The notes: generated by a model not told the origin, from the sequence alone. 64,000 nucleotides of DNA from Chitinophaga sp. LS1 (GCF_034274695.1 NZ_CP128362.1:4404501-4468500); one strand, 5' to 3'. Shown: positions 55,051-64,000, numbered from the stretch's first letter. Numbers and translations: made by a program.

Positions 55051-56142
55051 ATGAAGAATATCATATATTCCTTACTGCTGGCATGCGCGTTTAGTCCGCT
55101 GATGGCCCAGCACAGGGAGATCGCTTTTGAACATGCACCGTTACCTGATCTGCTGGCCAGATCAGCAAAAGAACATAAACTTGTATTTGTAGATTGTTAT
55201 ACTACCTGGTGTGGTCCTTGCAAAGAGATGTCGACCTATGTATTCACAAAAGATACTGTAGCCGACTTTTTTAACACGCAGCTGATCTCTTTAAAGCTGG
55301 ATATGGAAAAGGGAGAAGGACCGGAAGTGGGCAAAAAATACCGGGTAGGAGCATATCCGTCATATCTCTTATTAAATGAGAAAGGAGAGCTGGTGTATAA
55401 ATTCGTTGGAGGCATGCCAGCAGAAGAATTTCTCAGAAAGGTATCCGAAGGGATGGACCCTGATAACAGGGTGGCACAGATCTTCCGCAGGTATGAGTCG
55501 GGAGATCGCAGCCCGGCGTTAATGCGGGAATACATCGTATTAACTTTAAGGAACAAGGAAATAAAGCGGGGAAAGGAACTCAATATAGAATACACCCAAT
55601 CTCTTACCGCGCAGCAGAAGCTCCTGCCTGAAAACTGGTTTCTTTATGGAGAGAACCAGTTTTCCCGCGAGCTCTCTGATATGCATAGCCCGGACTTTAC
55701 ATACCTGGTAGAACACTGGCAGGACTTTGCCAAAGTAAAAGGCATTGATTCTATCAATCACAAGATCTCCGGCGTATTCCGTAAACTTACCAGCTATTGC
55801 CTGCAAGGTTATTACCAGAAAGATATCGGGTATCAAAAAGAAGACTTTGTTGTCTATCGTAAGCAAATCAAACACACACAGGTGCCAGATAAAAAAGACC
55901 TGATGATCATGATGGACATTGCCGAAGCAGCCTGTCAGGGAGATGCACAGCTTGTTACCAACCTGATTGCAGATCATATAGCCCAATTCAGTAGTCCGAA
56001 TATGGATATTATATTTGCTTACCTGTCTTTCATTCCATCCTATAAAAAGAAGGAATATCCGCGTTGGGAAGAAATCATTCATACCGTAGCCGCTCATTCT
56101 CAAAACCATTTCCTCGTCGATCATGTTAAATCGTATTTTTAA
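55051..56142 (+). CDS. thioredoxin-fold protein with WCGPC motif (locus B)
   Basis: 363 residues: signal peptide (1-19), thioredoxin-like domain (about 22-140) with active site WCGPCK (Cys54 and Cys57) and the cis-Pro region AYPSYLLLNEKGELV, then a helical C-terminal domain of about 200 residues of unknown role. It is expected to act in the periplasm as a disulfide reductase or isomerase. Placement between two protease genes suggests it helps secreted cargo fold or keeps substrate disulfides reduced; that is inference. Its 3' end overlaps the S9 peptidase by 20 bases. Confidence 0.88.
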   Translation: MKNIIYSLLLACAFSPLMAQHREIAFEHAPLPDLLARSAKEHKLVFVDCYTTWCGPCKEMSTYVFTKDTVADFFNTQLISLKLDMEKGEGPEVGKKYRVGAYPSYLLLNEKGELVYKFVGGMPAEEFLRKVSEGMDPDNRVAQIFRRYESGDRSPALMREYIVLTLRNKEIKRGKELNIEYTQSLTAQQKLLPENWFLYGENQFSRELSDMHSPDFTYLVEHWQDFAKVKGIDSINHKISGVFRKLTSYCLQGYYQKDIGYQKEDFVVYRKQIKHTQVPDKKDLMIMMDIAEAACQGDAQLVTNLIADHIAQFSSPNMDIIFAYLSFIPSYKKKEYPRWEEIIHTVAAHSQNHFLVDHVKSYF

Positions 56143-58276
56143 AACGGGCCTGCTGGTCTTACTTGCTGGTAGTCTGTATGCTCAGGATACTTATTATGAT
56201 GCCCCAAATCTGGCCAAACAGATGGGATCTCTGACCGTTATTCCTTTTTTTGTAAAGGGTACTGATAAATGCTGGTTTAGTGCGGACAAGGACTATTACC
56301 TGGTGGATGCGAAGCGCGGCACCCGTCAGTGTATTTCTGATAAAAAATACCTGGGGGGCTTGCTACAGGAGTTATTGCACCAACCTGTGGATACGGCAGC
56401 TATCAAAGTTGAGATGCCTGGTAGCAATGATATGGGAATCTATTATAAAGAAGCCCGTTATTCTTATAGCCTGGTGAATGGGAAACTGGTCCCCGCCATC
56501 CCCCATAATTATCCTCATTCTGGCTGGCGTAATGGTTTATCACCAGATAAGAAATGGCAGCTGGTGGCGAAGAACCATAACCTGTTTCTCCGGAAAAATT
56601 CGGATAGTTCTATGTTAAAGTTGTCTTTTGATGGGGAGTTATATCACTCTTTTAACATGAATGATGCTGACACTGGTACTTTGCGCGAATCAAATACAGA
56701 GGCGGTATGGATAAAAGGAACTTCAAAATTTTACGTAGTCAGAAAGGATCGGCGTAAGGTTGGTACAATGACCGTCGTGCATAGTTTGTCTACTCCCCGC
56801 CCAAGGGTAGAGACGTATAAATATGAACTGCCGGGCGATAAGGATGTGACGCAGTATGAGTTATACCTGGGCGATGCTTCGGAAGGGACCTTTCTGCCTG
56901 TAAATACGGGCGATTGGAAAGACCAGGAGCTGGAAGTGCTGTATGGCGGTGCTAAGGTGTATTTCCTGCGGAAGAAGCGTACAAGGGATGAGATGGACTT
57001 ATGTGCAGTAGATTGGAAAGGTACAGTGCAGGTACTGATCCATGAGGTGAGTCGTCCTTTTATTAATGATGATGTATTCTCCGCTGCAATTCTCAATGAT
57101 GGTAAAGATATTCTCTGGTGGTCAGACCGGAGTGGCTGGGGCCATTATTATTTATATGATGGTGCCGGTCATTTGCAGGGTGCAGTTACAGCGGGAGACT
57201 GGACAGCGGGTAAGTTACTGAGAGTAGATACGACTTCAAAAAGACTATACTTTTATGGCTATGGCAGGGAGCAGGGTATCAATCCTAACTACTCCTTTGT
57301 GTACGCCGTAAATTTCGATGGCAAAGGGTTGCGGCTGCTCACGCCTGAAAATGCCAACCATGAGGTGTTCATAGCGCCTGGCAATCAGTTCTTTGTTGAC
57401 AACTATTCGCGGATAGACATGGATCCCCGCACTACTATCAGAAGTACCAGTAGCAACTGGCAGATGGAAATCTGGAAACCAGACCTGAGCCGGTTGTACA
57501 AATATGGCTGGAAAAGACCGGAGATGTTCACCATCAAAGCTGCCGATGGGGTAACGGATATTTATGGACTGATGTGGAAGCCGTTTGACTTTGACAGTAC
57601 TAAAAAGTACCCCATCATTTCACAGGTATATCCGGGACCGCAGACAGAAACAGTATGGTCCTCGTTTACAGTGCTGGACAGGTATAATAATACCGCCCTG
57701 GCACAGACGGGGAGTATCGTGGTCTGTATGGGGCACAGGGGTGGATCGCCTTACCGCAATAAAGCATATCATACATATGGTTATGGCAACCTCCGTGACT
57801 ATGCGTTGGACGATGACAGGCATGGGATCATCCAACTGGCTGCCAGATATCATTTTATTGATACCACCCGTGTCGGTATCTTTGGTCATTCCGGCGGGGG
57901 AATGATGGCGGTAGCGGCAATATGTACCTACCCTGATTTTTATAAGGTAGCAGTGGCCTCCTCCGGTAATCATGATAATAATATATATAACCGTACCTGG
58001 GGTGAAACCTTTCAGGGAATCGATTCCGGTTTTGCGTATCATGTAGCGCTGAACCAGGCACTCGCTTCGAAATTGAAAGGGCATTTATTATTAGTGACCG
58101 GAGAGGTAGATACGAATGTGCATCCGGCGGCTACCTATAGAATGGTGAATGCGTTGATACAGGCGGGAAAAGACTTTGACATGCTCGTATTGCCGGGGCA
58201 AAGTCATACTTACGAAGACACTTACAAAGCATATTTTCAACAACGGCTAAGACAATACTTTAAGTTCCACTTATGA
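56123..58276 (+). CDS. S9-family dipeptidyl peptidase (DPP-IV-like) (locus B)
   Basis: Serine peptidase of 717 residues. Signal peptide (ending SLYAQ), an N-terminal beta-propeller (about 40-480) and an alpha/beta-hydrolase domain (about 490-717). The catalytic triad is visible: Ser590 in GHSGGG, Asp663 in GEVDTNVHP and His695 in GQSHTY. DPP-IV-like enzymes clip dipeptides from N-termini, a fitting last step after endoproteolysis by the metalloprotease upstream. The family's oxyanion Tyr region (QVYPGPQTE) is present. It closes locus B before a strong terminator. Confidence 0.92.
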   Translation: MLNRIFKTGLLVLLAGSLYAQDTYYDAPNLAKQMGSLTVIPFFVKGTDKCWFSADKDYYLVDAKRGTRQCISDKKYLGGLLQELLHQPVDTAAIKVEMPGSNDMGIYYKEARYSYSLVNGKLVPAIPHNYPHSGWRNGLSPDKKWQLVAKNHNLFLRKNSDSSMLKLSFDGELYHSFNMNDADTGTLRESNTEAVWIKGTSKFYVVRKDRRKVGTMTVVHSLSTPRPRVETYKYELPGDKDVTQYELYLGDASEGTFLPVNTGDWKDQELEVLYGGAKVYFLRKKRTRDEMDLCAVDWKGTVQVLIHEVSRPFINDDVFSAAILNDGKDILWWSDRSGWGHYYLYDGAGHLQGAVTAGDWTAGKLLRVDTTSKRLYFYGYGREQGINPNYSFVYAVNFDGKGLRLLTPENANHEVFIAPGNQFFVDNYSRIDMDPRTTIRSTSSNWQMEIWKPDLSRLYKYGWKRPEMFTIKAADGVTDIYGLMWKPFDFDSTKKYPIISQVYPGPQTETVWSSFTVLDRYNNTALAQTGSIVVCMGHRGGSPYRNKAYHTYGYGNLRDYALDDDRHGIIQLAARYHFIDTTRVGIFGHSGGGMMAVAAICTYPDFYKVAVASSGNHDNNIYNRTWGETFQGIDSGFAYHVALNQALASKLKGHLLLVTGEVDTNVHPAATYRMVNALIQAGKDFDMLVLPGQSHTYEDTYKAYFQQRLRQYFKFHL

Positions 58277-58280
58277 TAAA

Positions 58281-58310
58281 AAAAGGCGAGTCTGATCAGA
58301 CTCGCCTTTT
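58281..58310. terminator. terminator of locus B
   Basis: A perfect 30-base palindrome (AAAAGGCGAGTCTGA and its complement), 4 bases after the stop of the S9 peptidase, T-rich downstream. Confidence 0.92.
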
Positions 58311-58366
58311 ATATTATATAATAACCATCCTTCCTATTCTGATCATTACTATCCACGATCCCCTCG

Positions 58367-58374
58367 TACCTTTG
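58367..58374 (+). promoter_or_regulatory. candidate -7 element of mrdA
   Basis: TACCTTTG matches TAnnTTTG; a clear -33 TTTG is not seen at 19-21 bases. It would give a leader of about 53 bases before ATG 58433. Confidence 0.45.
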
Positions 58375-58432
58375 AAAACCTTTGCCAACAAAGAATAACC
58401 ATCTATCAGAAAAAAACGCACATTGTTTTAAA

Positions 58433-60388
58433 ATGTCCATTTATAACCAGCCGAGAAGGCGTGTCATCCAGTTTATTTTTATCGGTCTCGTACTGCTGAT
58501 TGTTTCCCGTTTATTTGTGCTGCAAATAATTGATAAGAAATATTCCAAGCTGGCAGATGCCAACTCCGTAGTGAGAAAAGTCGTCTATCCCAGCCGTGGA
58601 ATCATCTTTGACAGAAAGGGGAGAAGTGTGTTGCGCAACGATGTGATGTACGACCTGATGGTCACTCCATCGAATGTAAAGAAAATTGACACGGCTTACC
58701 TGTGTAAGATCTTAGGGATTGATATGCCAGAGTTTAAGAAACGCATCGTGGCGGCAATTGTCAGGAATGGCCGGGTCAGACAGTCGGTTTTTGCACCGTT
58801 GTTATTGCCGGATGTATATGGGCAGTTGCAGGAAAGTATGTACCAGTTTCAACCGGGTTTTGAGCTGATGCCCAGGCAGATCCGTTCTTATCCTTATAGT
58901 GGTGCCGCCAATATATTGGGCTACATCGGTGAGATCTCGCCACAAATGCAGTTGAACCCTGCTTATAAAGATTATAACATGGGTGACTATCTGGGGATGA
59001 CAGGATTGGAGAAAACCTATGAGCCCATTCTGATGGGGCAAAGAGGGATTCAATACCTTGTAAAGGATAACCTGAATCGCACACAGGGGGCGTATGAGAA
59101 AGGTGAATTTGACACAGCGGCAATAGCGGGCAAGAACCTCCGTCTATCATTGGATATTGATTTGCAGGTATTGGGTGAGCGGTTGATGCATAATAAGATA
59201 GGTAGTATTGTCGCCATCGATCCGCAAACAGGTGGTATATTGGCGATGGTAAGTGGTCCTTCATTTGATCCTAATTTATTGACGGGTTCTTACAGGGCGC
59301 GCAATTTTAATAAACTATTTAGCGATACGACCAAGCCATTGTTCAACAGGGCTATTCAGGGTACGTACGCACCGGGTAGCTCCATGAAACCATTGACAGC
59401 GTTGGTCGCGCTGGATGAGGGGATCATTACCCCTGATTTTGGTTATCCCTGTCATGGTGCATATTTGTCCTGCGGACGTAGAATTGCCTGTGAGCATAGT
59501 GAAGCCGGGCATGCAGCAAATTTACGACTGGCTATTTCTCACTCCTGCAATTCTTACTTTGTGAACCTGTACCGGATGGAAGTGGATGCAAAGAAATGGG
59601 GTGGAGTAGAAAAAGGACATCAGAAGTGGTATGAATACATGACGTCATTTGGGTTGGGACATCGGTTAGGTATTGATATACCGGGAGAATATGCGGGTTA
59701 TGCGATTGATTCGGCGGGTATGAATAAGCGGTATCATGGGCAGTGGAATTCCTGTACAGAGTTGTATGTAGGGATGGGACAGGGCGCAGTGGCGGTCACG
59801 CCTTTGCAGATGGCGAATGCGATGTGTATCATTGCAAATAAAGGATTTTACTACCTGCCGCATTTTGTGAATAGTATTGATAATGATGTGGCTGATGTGC
59901 TGAAGAAGTTTAGGGATAAACATACGGTAGCGCATGTAAAAGATACGGCTTACCAGTCGGTGATATTGGGAATGGAAGATGTGGTGGAGAGTGGTACGGG
60001 TAGAAATGCACAGATAGAAGGGGTGATCGTGTGTGGAAAGACAGGTACGGCAGAGAACAATGCCATCGTAAACGGTCAATTGAAGAAGATGAAGAGCCAT
60101 GCTTTCTTTGTAGCTTTTGCTCCGAGAGATCATCCGAAGATAGCGGTGGCGGTGATTGTGGAGAATTCTGGTTATGGGGGCACCTTTGCGGCGCCGATTG
60201 CAGGATTGATGATGGAGAAGTATCTGAATGATACGATTTCAGTAAAGAAGAAGCCGGTAGTGCAAAAGATGCTGGAGACGGTGACGATGGATCCGGTGGT
60301 GCTGGCAAAGTCCAAGCTGGATTCATTGAATGGCGCGACGGCTCATCTCACGACAGAGCAGATTATGAAGGAGTATTTCAGGAATTAA
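58433..60388 (+). CDS. mrdA: penicillin-binding protein 2 (peptidoglycan transpeptidase)
   Basis: Class B PBP of 651 residues from ATG 58433; a TTG 17 codons upstream lacks support. One N-terminal membrane helix (about 12-31) is followed by the pedestal/dimerisation domain (VVYPSRGIIFDRKG) and the transpeptidase domain with SSMK (catalytic Ser316, Lys319), SCN (371-373) and KTG (536-538). PBP2 crosslinks wall material with RodA during elongation. The usual mreC-mreD-mrdA-rodA cluster is not present here: neighbours are locus B and a convergent secreted hydrolase. The 3' end is duplicated downstream. Confidence 0.92.
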   Translation: MSIYNQPRRRVIQFIFIGLVLLIVSRLFVLQIIDKKYSKLADANSVVRKVVYPSRGIIFDRKGRSVLRNDVMYDLMVTPSNVKKIDTAYLCKILGIDMPEFKKRIVAAIVRNGRVRQSVFAPLLLPDVYGQLQESMYQFQPGFELMPRQIRSYPYSGAANILGYIGEISPQMQLNPAYKDYNMGDYLGMTGLEKTYEPILMGQRGIQYLVKDNLNRTQGAYEKGEFDTAAIAGKNLRLSLDIDLQVLGERLMHNKIGSIVAIDPQTGGILAMVSGPSFDPNLLTGSYRARNFNKLFSDTTKPLFNRAIQGTYAPGSSMKPLTALVALDEGIITPDFGYPCHGAYLSCGRRIACEHSEAGHAANLRLAISHSCNSYFVNLYRMEVDAKKWGGVEKGHQKWYEYMTSFGLGHRLGIDIPGEYAGYAIDSAGMNKRYHGQWNSCTELYVGMGQGAVAVTPLQMANAMCIIANKGFYYLPHFVNSIDNDVADVLKKFRDKHTVAHVKDTAYQSVILGMEDVVESGTGRNAQIEGVIVCGKTGTAENNAIVNGQLKKMKSHAFFVAFAPRDHPKIAVAVIVENSGYGGTFAAPIAGLMMEKYLNDTISVKKKPVVQKMLETVTMDPVVLAKSKLDSLNGATAHLTTEQIMKEYFRN

Positions 60389-60487
60389 TCTGGTTTAGAA
60401 ACTTCATTGGATTGGGTCATATCAATGGCGCGACGGCTCATCTCACGACAGAGCAGATTATGAAAGCGTATTTCAATAATTAATCTG
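60329..60487. repeat. duplicated mrdA 3' end at a convergent gene junction
   Basis: Bases 60329-60392 (last 20 codons of mrdA, stop and TCTG) recur at 60424-60487 with few changes; the second copy would encode the variant end EQIMKAYFNN. The bases between them (60393-60423) resemble the 3' end of the minus-strand gene (60488-60525, both containing AAACTTCAT). The whole 95-base convergent junction has therefore been duplicated in tandem. Confidence 0.85.
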
Positions 60488-63407
60488 ATTTTATAAACTT
60501 CATCACATTAGTAATACCATTGGCTTTTGTAAGCACCACTATGTACATGCCATTTGGTAAATCAGAGACTGACAGTGCCAGGCTTGTTTTGGTGAGCATG
60601 TCTTCTCTACGCAGGTAGGTCTTACCATCCATACCATATATTTCCAATAGCTTCCAGTTAGAGAGCTGGTCGATAGTAAGAGAGGTATATGCCGGATTGG
60701 GATATAGACGTGGCCCTGTAGTAACAGTTGGATCCGGATCTACGGCAGTGATCACATCTACATTGAAAGTAAGTTGATTGCTGGATACCTGTGACGCAGT
60801 AAGACAATCCGTTAAGCTGCTGGTGAGCAGACAAAGAATTTTATCTCCTGTTTTCTTTGGCGTGTAACTGATCGTATCGGCAGTGGCTTCGCTGATGTTG
60901 GCCCAGGTATGTGTATTGGTGCTGTCCATCCATTGGTAGAATGGGTAGGTACCACCGTTGGAGATGGTGGATGTTAAAATAGTAGATACATATTGTCTTA
61001 CAGAAGTGGTGCCAGTGATAGTGATGACAGGTGTAGCAGCAGCATTCACTTTTAAATAATGTACAGCGGTGCTGTCATCATCTGCCATACAACGATACCG
61101 GTAGCCGGACCATGATAGTAAGGAATTATTTAAGCTTAAAGTGCTTGTATTTGCCCCGCTTATATTTACATAACCACTCCCCGTATTTTGCTGCCATTGA
61201 AAGGAGGAAGCGGTGTTGCTATAACTCAATGTCAATGTTGTTCCTTCACACACAGTCACGGTATCAGTGGTAATAACATCTACTTTAAATGTAAGTTGGT
61301 TGCTGGTTACCTGCGAGGTCGAAAGACAACCAGTTAAATTGCTGGTGAGTATGCAACGGATCTCATCGCCTGTTTTGGCAGGTGTATAAGTGAGCGTATT
61401 ATTGACTGCATTGCTGATACCTGCCCATGTATGCGTGCTGGTGCTATCCATCCATTGGTAGGTAGGAGAGGTGCCACCATTGGTGATCGTAGCGCTTAAA
61501 GTGGTAGCTGTGTTTTGTACCATCGCAGTTGTACCGCTAATGGTGATAGTAGGCGTGACAGTGGAATTCACTAATAGATAATGTACCTCCGAACTATCAT
61601 TATTCGCCACACAACGATAGCGGTAACCGGACCATGTGAGCAGGGCATTATTCAATGTGTAGGTGGCCGAAGTTGCCCCGCTTATATTTACATACCCACT
61701 GCCCGTATTTTGCTGCCACTGATAAGCAGATGCAGTGTTACTGGTGGTCAATGTAACACTGCCTCCTTCGCATACTGCTACCGTATCAATCTTACCAAAA
61801 GTGATATCCACCAGACTCAGAGAAGCAAAGGTGCTCCCGGTGCCCACTCTTAAATAAATATCCAGCGAATCTACTCCGGAAACGCCTGTGTAATTGATGG
61901 CTCTGTCATATTCCGGACTGGCACTGGTACTATATCTGGTCTCAATGCTCTTAGCAGCGCTCCAATCTTCAGCTGCTAAACGGGTTTCTAAGATCCTTGG
62001 TGTACTACTTGCATCTACTCTCGCGCCCCACAACTTGAAATTGTAGATCCTGTTTTGCGACAATCCTTTAATACGGAGTATCACTCCATCGGGATTGATA
62101 GAATTATACAGGAACATATTATCCGACAAGGCAGTAGCAGGATAATCGTCCACACCTACAGAAAATCCATTATTATTAATCCCCCTGGTTGTAGCAGTTG
62201 AATTATAAGTTCCATCCGGGGTACCTATAATTTTCATAGAAATCGTTGTCGTACTATCACCTGTAGTAAGGAGCTGGCTAATGGTTGCGCCATCCCTGAA
62301 GCCCGCCGATCCACCACTCCCATACCAGTTGTTCCAGTAATTACCATATGCATCCGGAGAAGCTGTAGGCTGGCCCATAGCCGTACCACTTGGTAAAACA
62401 GTATTCACACCATCACCCCCTAAGTCGACCAGGATCCTGTTGGTATTCCGCACTCTTACACTGGCCGAAGAGCTGGCCGCTGCCAATGTCACAATATTGG
62501 AATAGGCAGAATAAGTCCCATTTGTATATTTAGTCCTGACCCTGAAGTATTGTGTAGTCGTATAAGAATTAGAATAAGTCTTTTTGACGGTGTCGGTAAC
62601 CGTATCAAAGGTGCTCCATGTACTCCCATCCGAAGAGGTCTCAATAATATATACCCCCGTCACTGCCTGAAAGTATTGTAGCCAGCGTGCAAATAGACTA
62701 TCTGCAATAAACTGGTTTCCCGCAGAATTCAGATGCACCCCATCACCTGCACCATATACGGGATTGATCTCCGCATCTGTACTGGCAGCTGTATTCACAA
62801 CATTATTAAACCCCTCTATATACCTGGTAGGCCATGCTGCGCGTATACTATCCGCCAGCACTTTCAATTGTGTCTGCAAAGTGGCATTGAAGGTCGTACG
62901 GGGTTGGGTGGTTTCCCAGAATATGGGAACACCATTATTCAGGGCCAATGCATCCAGGTATCTTAAGTTCGCCATGATTTCTGCATTCGTCAACCCATTT
63001 GCCACATCATTTGTAGGCAAAGAGATGAACATAAAATCAGGGTTACTGTTCAGCGCACTATCGATATTCGTACCTGTGGTACCGCCTTTGGAAGCCGGCA
63101 TCAGGTTCGCACTTGCATACCCCGCCACAGCGAGGTTGATCCAGGTAGGACTGGATGTATTGCTTGTGAGCCATGCACTGATCTTATCACCGAGACGATC
63201 GGGATAAGATAGTAAATATCCTGCAAGGGTAGAAGATCCCAACCCGACTACAAGCGGGCTGTTGGTAAGGGTTTTGTCATTTGTATTCCAACGTAAGGTA
63301 AAGGTGTTGTCACTGTTCCTATATACTCCTGCATGTAAAGTGGTATCGTTGGCATTCACTGTCAAACTGGCTATACAAAATACCAGTATAAAAAAATAAT
63401 ACCGCAT
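60480..63407 (-). CDS. secreted SGNH/GDSL hydrolase with Ig-like repeats and T9SS sorting domain
   Basis: 975 residues. Signal peptide (1-19), SGNH hydrolase domain (about 48-245) with block I GSSTLAG, block III LPTNDVANG and block V DGVHLNSAG carrying the catalytic Asp-x-x-His, a fibronectin-like piece (about 250-310), a beta-rich module (about 315-540), two consecutive repeats of about 174 residues, and a type A T9SS C-terminal domain starting LYPNPAYTSLTID. The repeats are encoded at 61787-61266 and 61265-60744; each contains SGYVNISGA, YQWMDST and QVxSNQLTF. It is probably an esterase attached to the cell surface or secreted. The substrate is unknown; a broken GH9 gene lies divergently upstream. 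Confidence 0.88.
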   Translation of the reverse strand: MRYYFFILVFCIASLTVNANDTTLHAGVYRNSDNTFTLRWNTNDKTLTNSPLVVGLGSSTLAGYLLSYPDRLGDKISAWLTSNTSSPTWINLAVAGYASANLMPASKGGTTGTNIDSALNSNPDFMFISLPTNDVANGLTNAEIMANLRYLDALALNNGVPIFWETTQPRTTFNATLQTQLKVLADSIRAAWPTRYIEGFNNVVNTAASTDAEINPVYGAGDGVHLNSAGNQFIADSLFARWLQYFQAVTGVYIIETSSDGSTWSTFDTVTDTVKKTYSNSYTTTQYFRVRTKYTNGTYSAYSNIVTLAAASSSASVRVRNTNRILVDLGGDGVNTVLPSGTAMGQPTASPDAYGNYWNNWYGSGGSAGFRDGATISQLLTTGDSTTTISMKIIGTPDGTYNSTATTRGINNNGFSVGVDDYPATALSDNMFLYNSINPDGVILRIKGLSQNRIYNFKLWGARVDASSTPRILETRLAAEDWSAAKSIETRYSTSASPEYDRAINYTGVSGVDSLDIYLRVGTGSTFASLSLVDITFGKIDTVAVCEGGSVTLTTSNTASAYQWQQNTGSGYVNISGATSATYTLNNALLTWSGYRYRCVANNDSSEVHYLLVNSTVTPTITISGTTAMVQNTATTLSATITNGGTSPTYQWMDSTSTHTWAGISNAVNNTLTYTPAKTGDEIRCILTSNLTGCLSTSQVTSNQLTFKVDVITTDTVTVCEGTTLTLSYSNTASSFQWQQNTGSGYVNISGANTSTLSLNNSLLSWSGYRYRCMADDDSTAVHYLKVNAAATPVITITGTTSVRQYVSTILTSTISNGGTYPFYQWMDSTNTHTWANISEATADTISYTPKKTGDKILCLLTSSLTDCLTASQVSSNQLTFNVDVITAVDPDPTVTTGPRLYPNPAYTSLTIDQLSNWKLLEIYGMDGKTYLRREDMLTKTSLALSVSDLPNGMYIVVLTKANGITNVMKFIKSD

Positions 63408-63459
63408 AGAAAGGACTAAAGTTAATCTTTATGTGGGAACTTGTTGTAGTAAATATTGG

Positions 63460-64000
63460 ATGTTAGATAGTTATAATATATCTACCCCTCCCCCAAAAAC
63501 AGTAAACTCAATATTGGCCAAAATCTTTGTCGTGCAAATAGCCAGGACCCTATTCCGGCTATTTACTTATTGTCTCCCGTTAAGTGTAACTGCACCATCT
63601 GTACAGGTAATCACGAATCATGTGGGGTATGAGTATAATCTTCCCAAACATGCTATAATTAAAGCAGATTCCAAACAGTCCATCGATAAATTTGAACTGA
63701 TTGTCGCTAATACCGGGCAAACAGTCTATGAAGGTTCGGCAGTATACAGCGGACTTGTCTTTTTAAACTTATTTCAATCCTCAACAGATCTCACTGACGG
63801 CTTATCGTCTGTTCAAGGCGTACGCATTACTACAGCAGAAACCCGGCACTGATTATCGTCAATACCTGAGAAGAATACTGGACGAAGCTACTTATGGGGC
63901 GGATTACTTAGCGCGCATGCAGGTAAATAATGGTTCCTTCTATCGTTCTGTCGCAGCGCCGGGTCCCGGCAAACTGGCGACGGATGGGTTGATCCGTGCA
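63460..64000 (+). pseudogene. glycoside hydrolase family 9 gene with internal deletion and frameshift (runs off the window)
   Basis: The 5' part encodes a cellulase N-terminal Ig-like domain (VITNHVGYEYNLPKHAIIKA, then IDKFELIVANTGQTVYEG) and meets a stop at 63850-63852. From about 63759 the +1 frame gives TYFNPQQISLTAYRLFKAYA and then RRILDEATYGADYLARMQVN, a GH9 catalytic-domain segment open to the window end. The second half of the Ig domain and the first part of the catalytic domain, with its HGGWYDA-type metal/catalytic loop, are missing at the joint. The start is uncertain: ATG 63460 gives an unusual leader. Confidence 0.7.

Noticed and set aside
6293..58276. Loci A and B as a recent duplication of each other
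   Set aside because: Sigma, FecR, SusC and SusD are alike only at family level, gene order of the proteases is reversed, and no nucleotide-level repeat is visible.

Overview
The window comes from a Bacteroidota chromosome, most likely class Chitinophagia (Chitinophaga-like). The evidence is two SusC/SusD pairs preceded by ECF sigma factor and FecR anti-sigma genes, a C-terminal type IX secretion sorting domain, three TonB-dependent or related outer-membrane barrels outside the SusC loci, Bacteroidota-type -33/-7 promoters (TTTG...TAnnTTTG) and the near absence of Shine-Dalgarno signals. Genus is inference; the phylum is well supported.

Layout. 1-5.5 kb is housekeeping: the 3' end of a PyrR-like phosphoribosyltransferase, a phosphohexomutase, protein-L-isoaspartate methyltransferase (pcm) and an outer-membrane barrel protein. 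5.6-19.9 kb is bounded by two near-identical tRNA-His genes, each followed by a similar terminator. Between them lie a frameshifted gene remnant, locus A (sigma, FecR, SusC, SusD, an inactive metalloprotease homologue, an active metalloprotease) and the stub of an ATPase/RloB-like defence pair. 19.9-20.3 kb holds further gene fragments. 20.9-36.6 kb looks like a metal (probably copper) handling region: a TonB receptor with an ABC exporter whose two permeases resemble NosY/DUF3526 proteins, then a compact operon of MbnP- and MbnH-like genes (three MbnP, two di-haem MbnH), a barrel with an N-terminal CDICGCG motif, a second TonB receptor and a PepSY membrane protein. 37-39.5 kb carries an AraC regulator divergent from the hxlB-hxlA ribulose-monophosphate pair. 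39.3-41.9 kb is a 2.2-kb insert flanked by direct repeats of the hxlA 3' end, with an IS4-family transposase remnant and two lipoprotein genes. 42.2-58.3 kb is locus B: sigma, FecR, SusC, SusD, a degenerate Mx1-type peptidase, an active and an inactive DUF5117-type metalloprotease, a thioredoxin-fold protein and a DPP-IV-like S9 peptidase. 58.4-64 kb has PBP2 (mrdA), a secreted SGNH hydrolase and a broken GH9 glycosidase gene.

How the genes may work together. In loci A and B the SusC proteins carry an N-terminal STN signalling domain, so substrate binding should signal through FecR to the ECF sigma factor (FecIR logic). The cargo genes are proteases rather than glycosidases, so both loci look like peptide or protein utilisation systems. 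In both, one zinc protease keeps the HExxHxxGxxH site while an adjacent paralogue has lost every zinc ligand and the catalytic Glu. In locus B a third putative protease has also lost its motif.

A recurring oddity is duplication of gene 3' ends with their terminators. It is seen at tRNA-His, hxlB, hxlA, mrdA and a lipoprotein gene; in the last case the terminator hairpin is inverted between the two copies. These scars, with the broken genes near them, suggest repeated recombination at gene ends.
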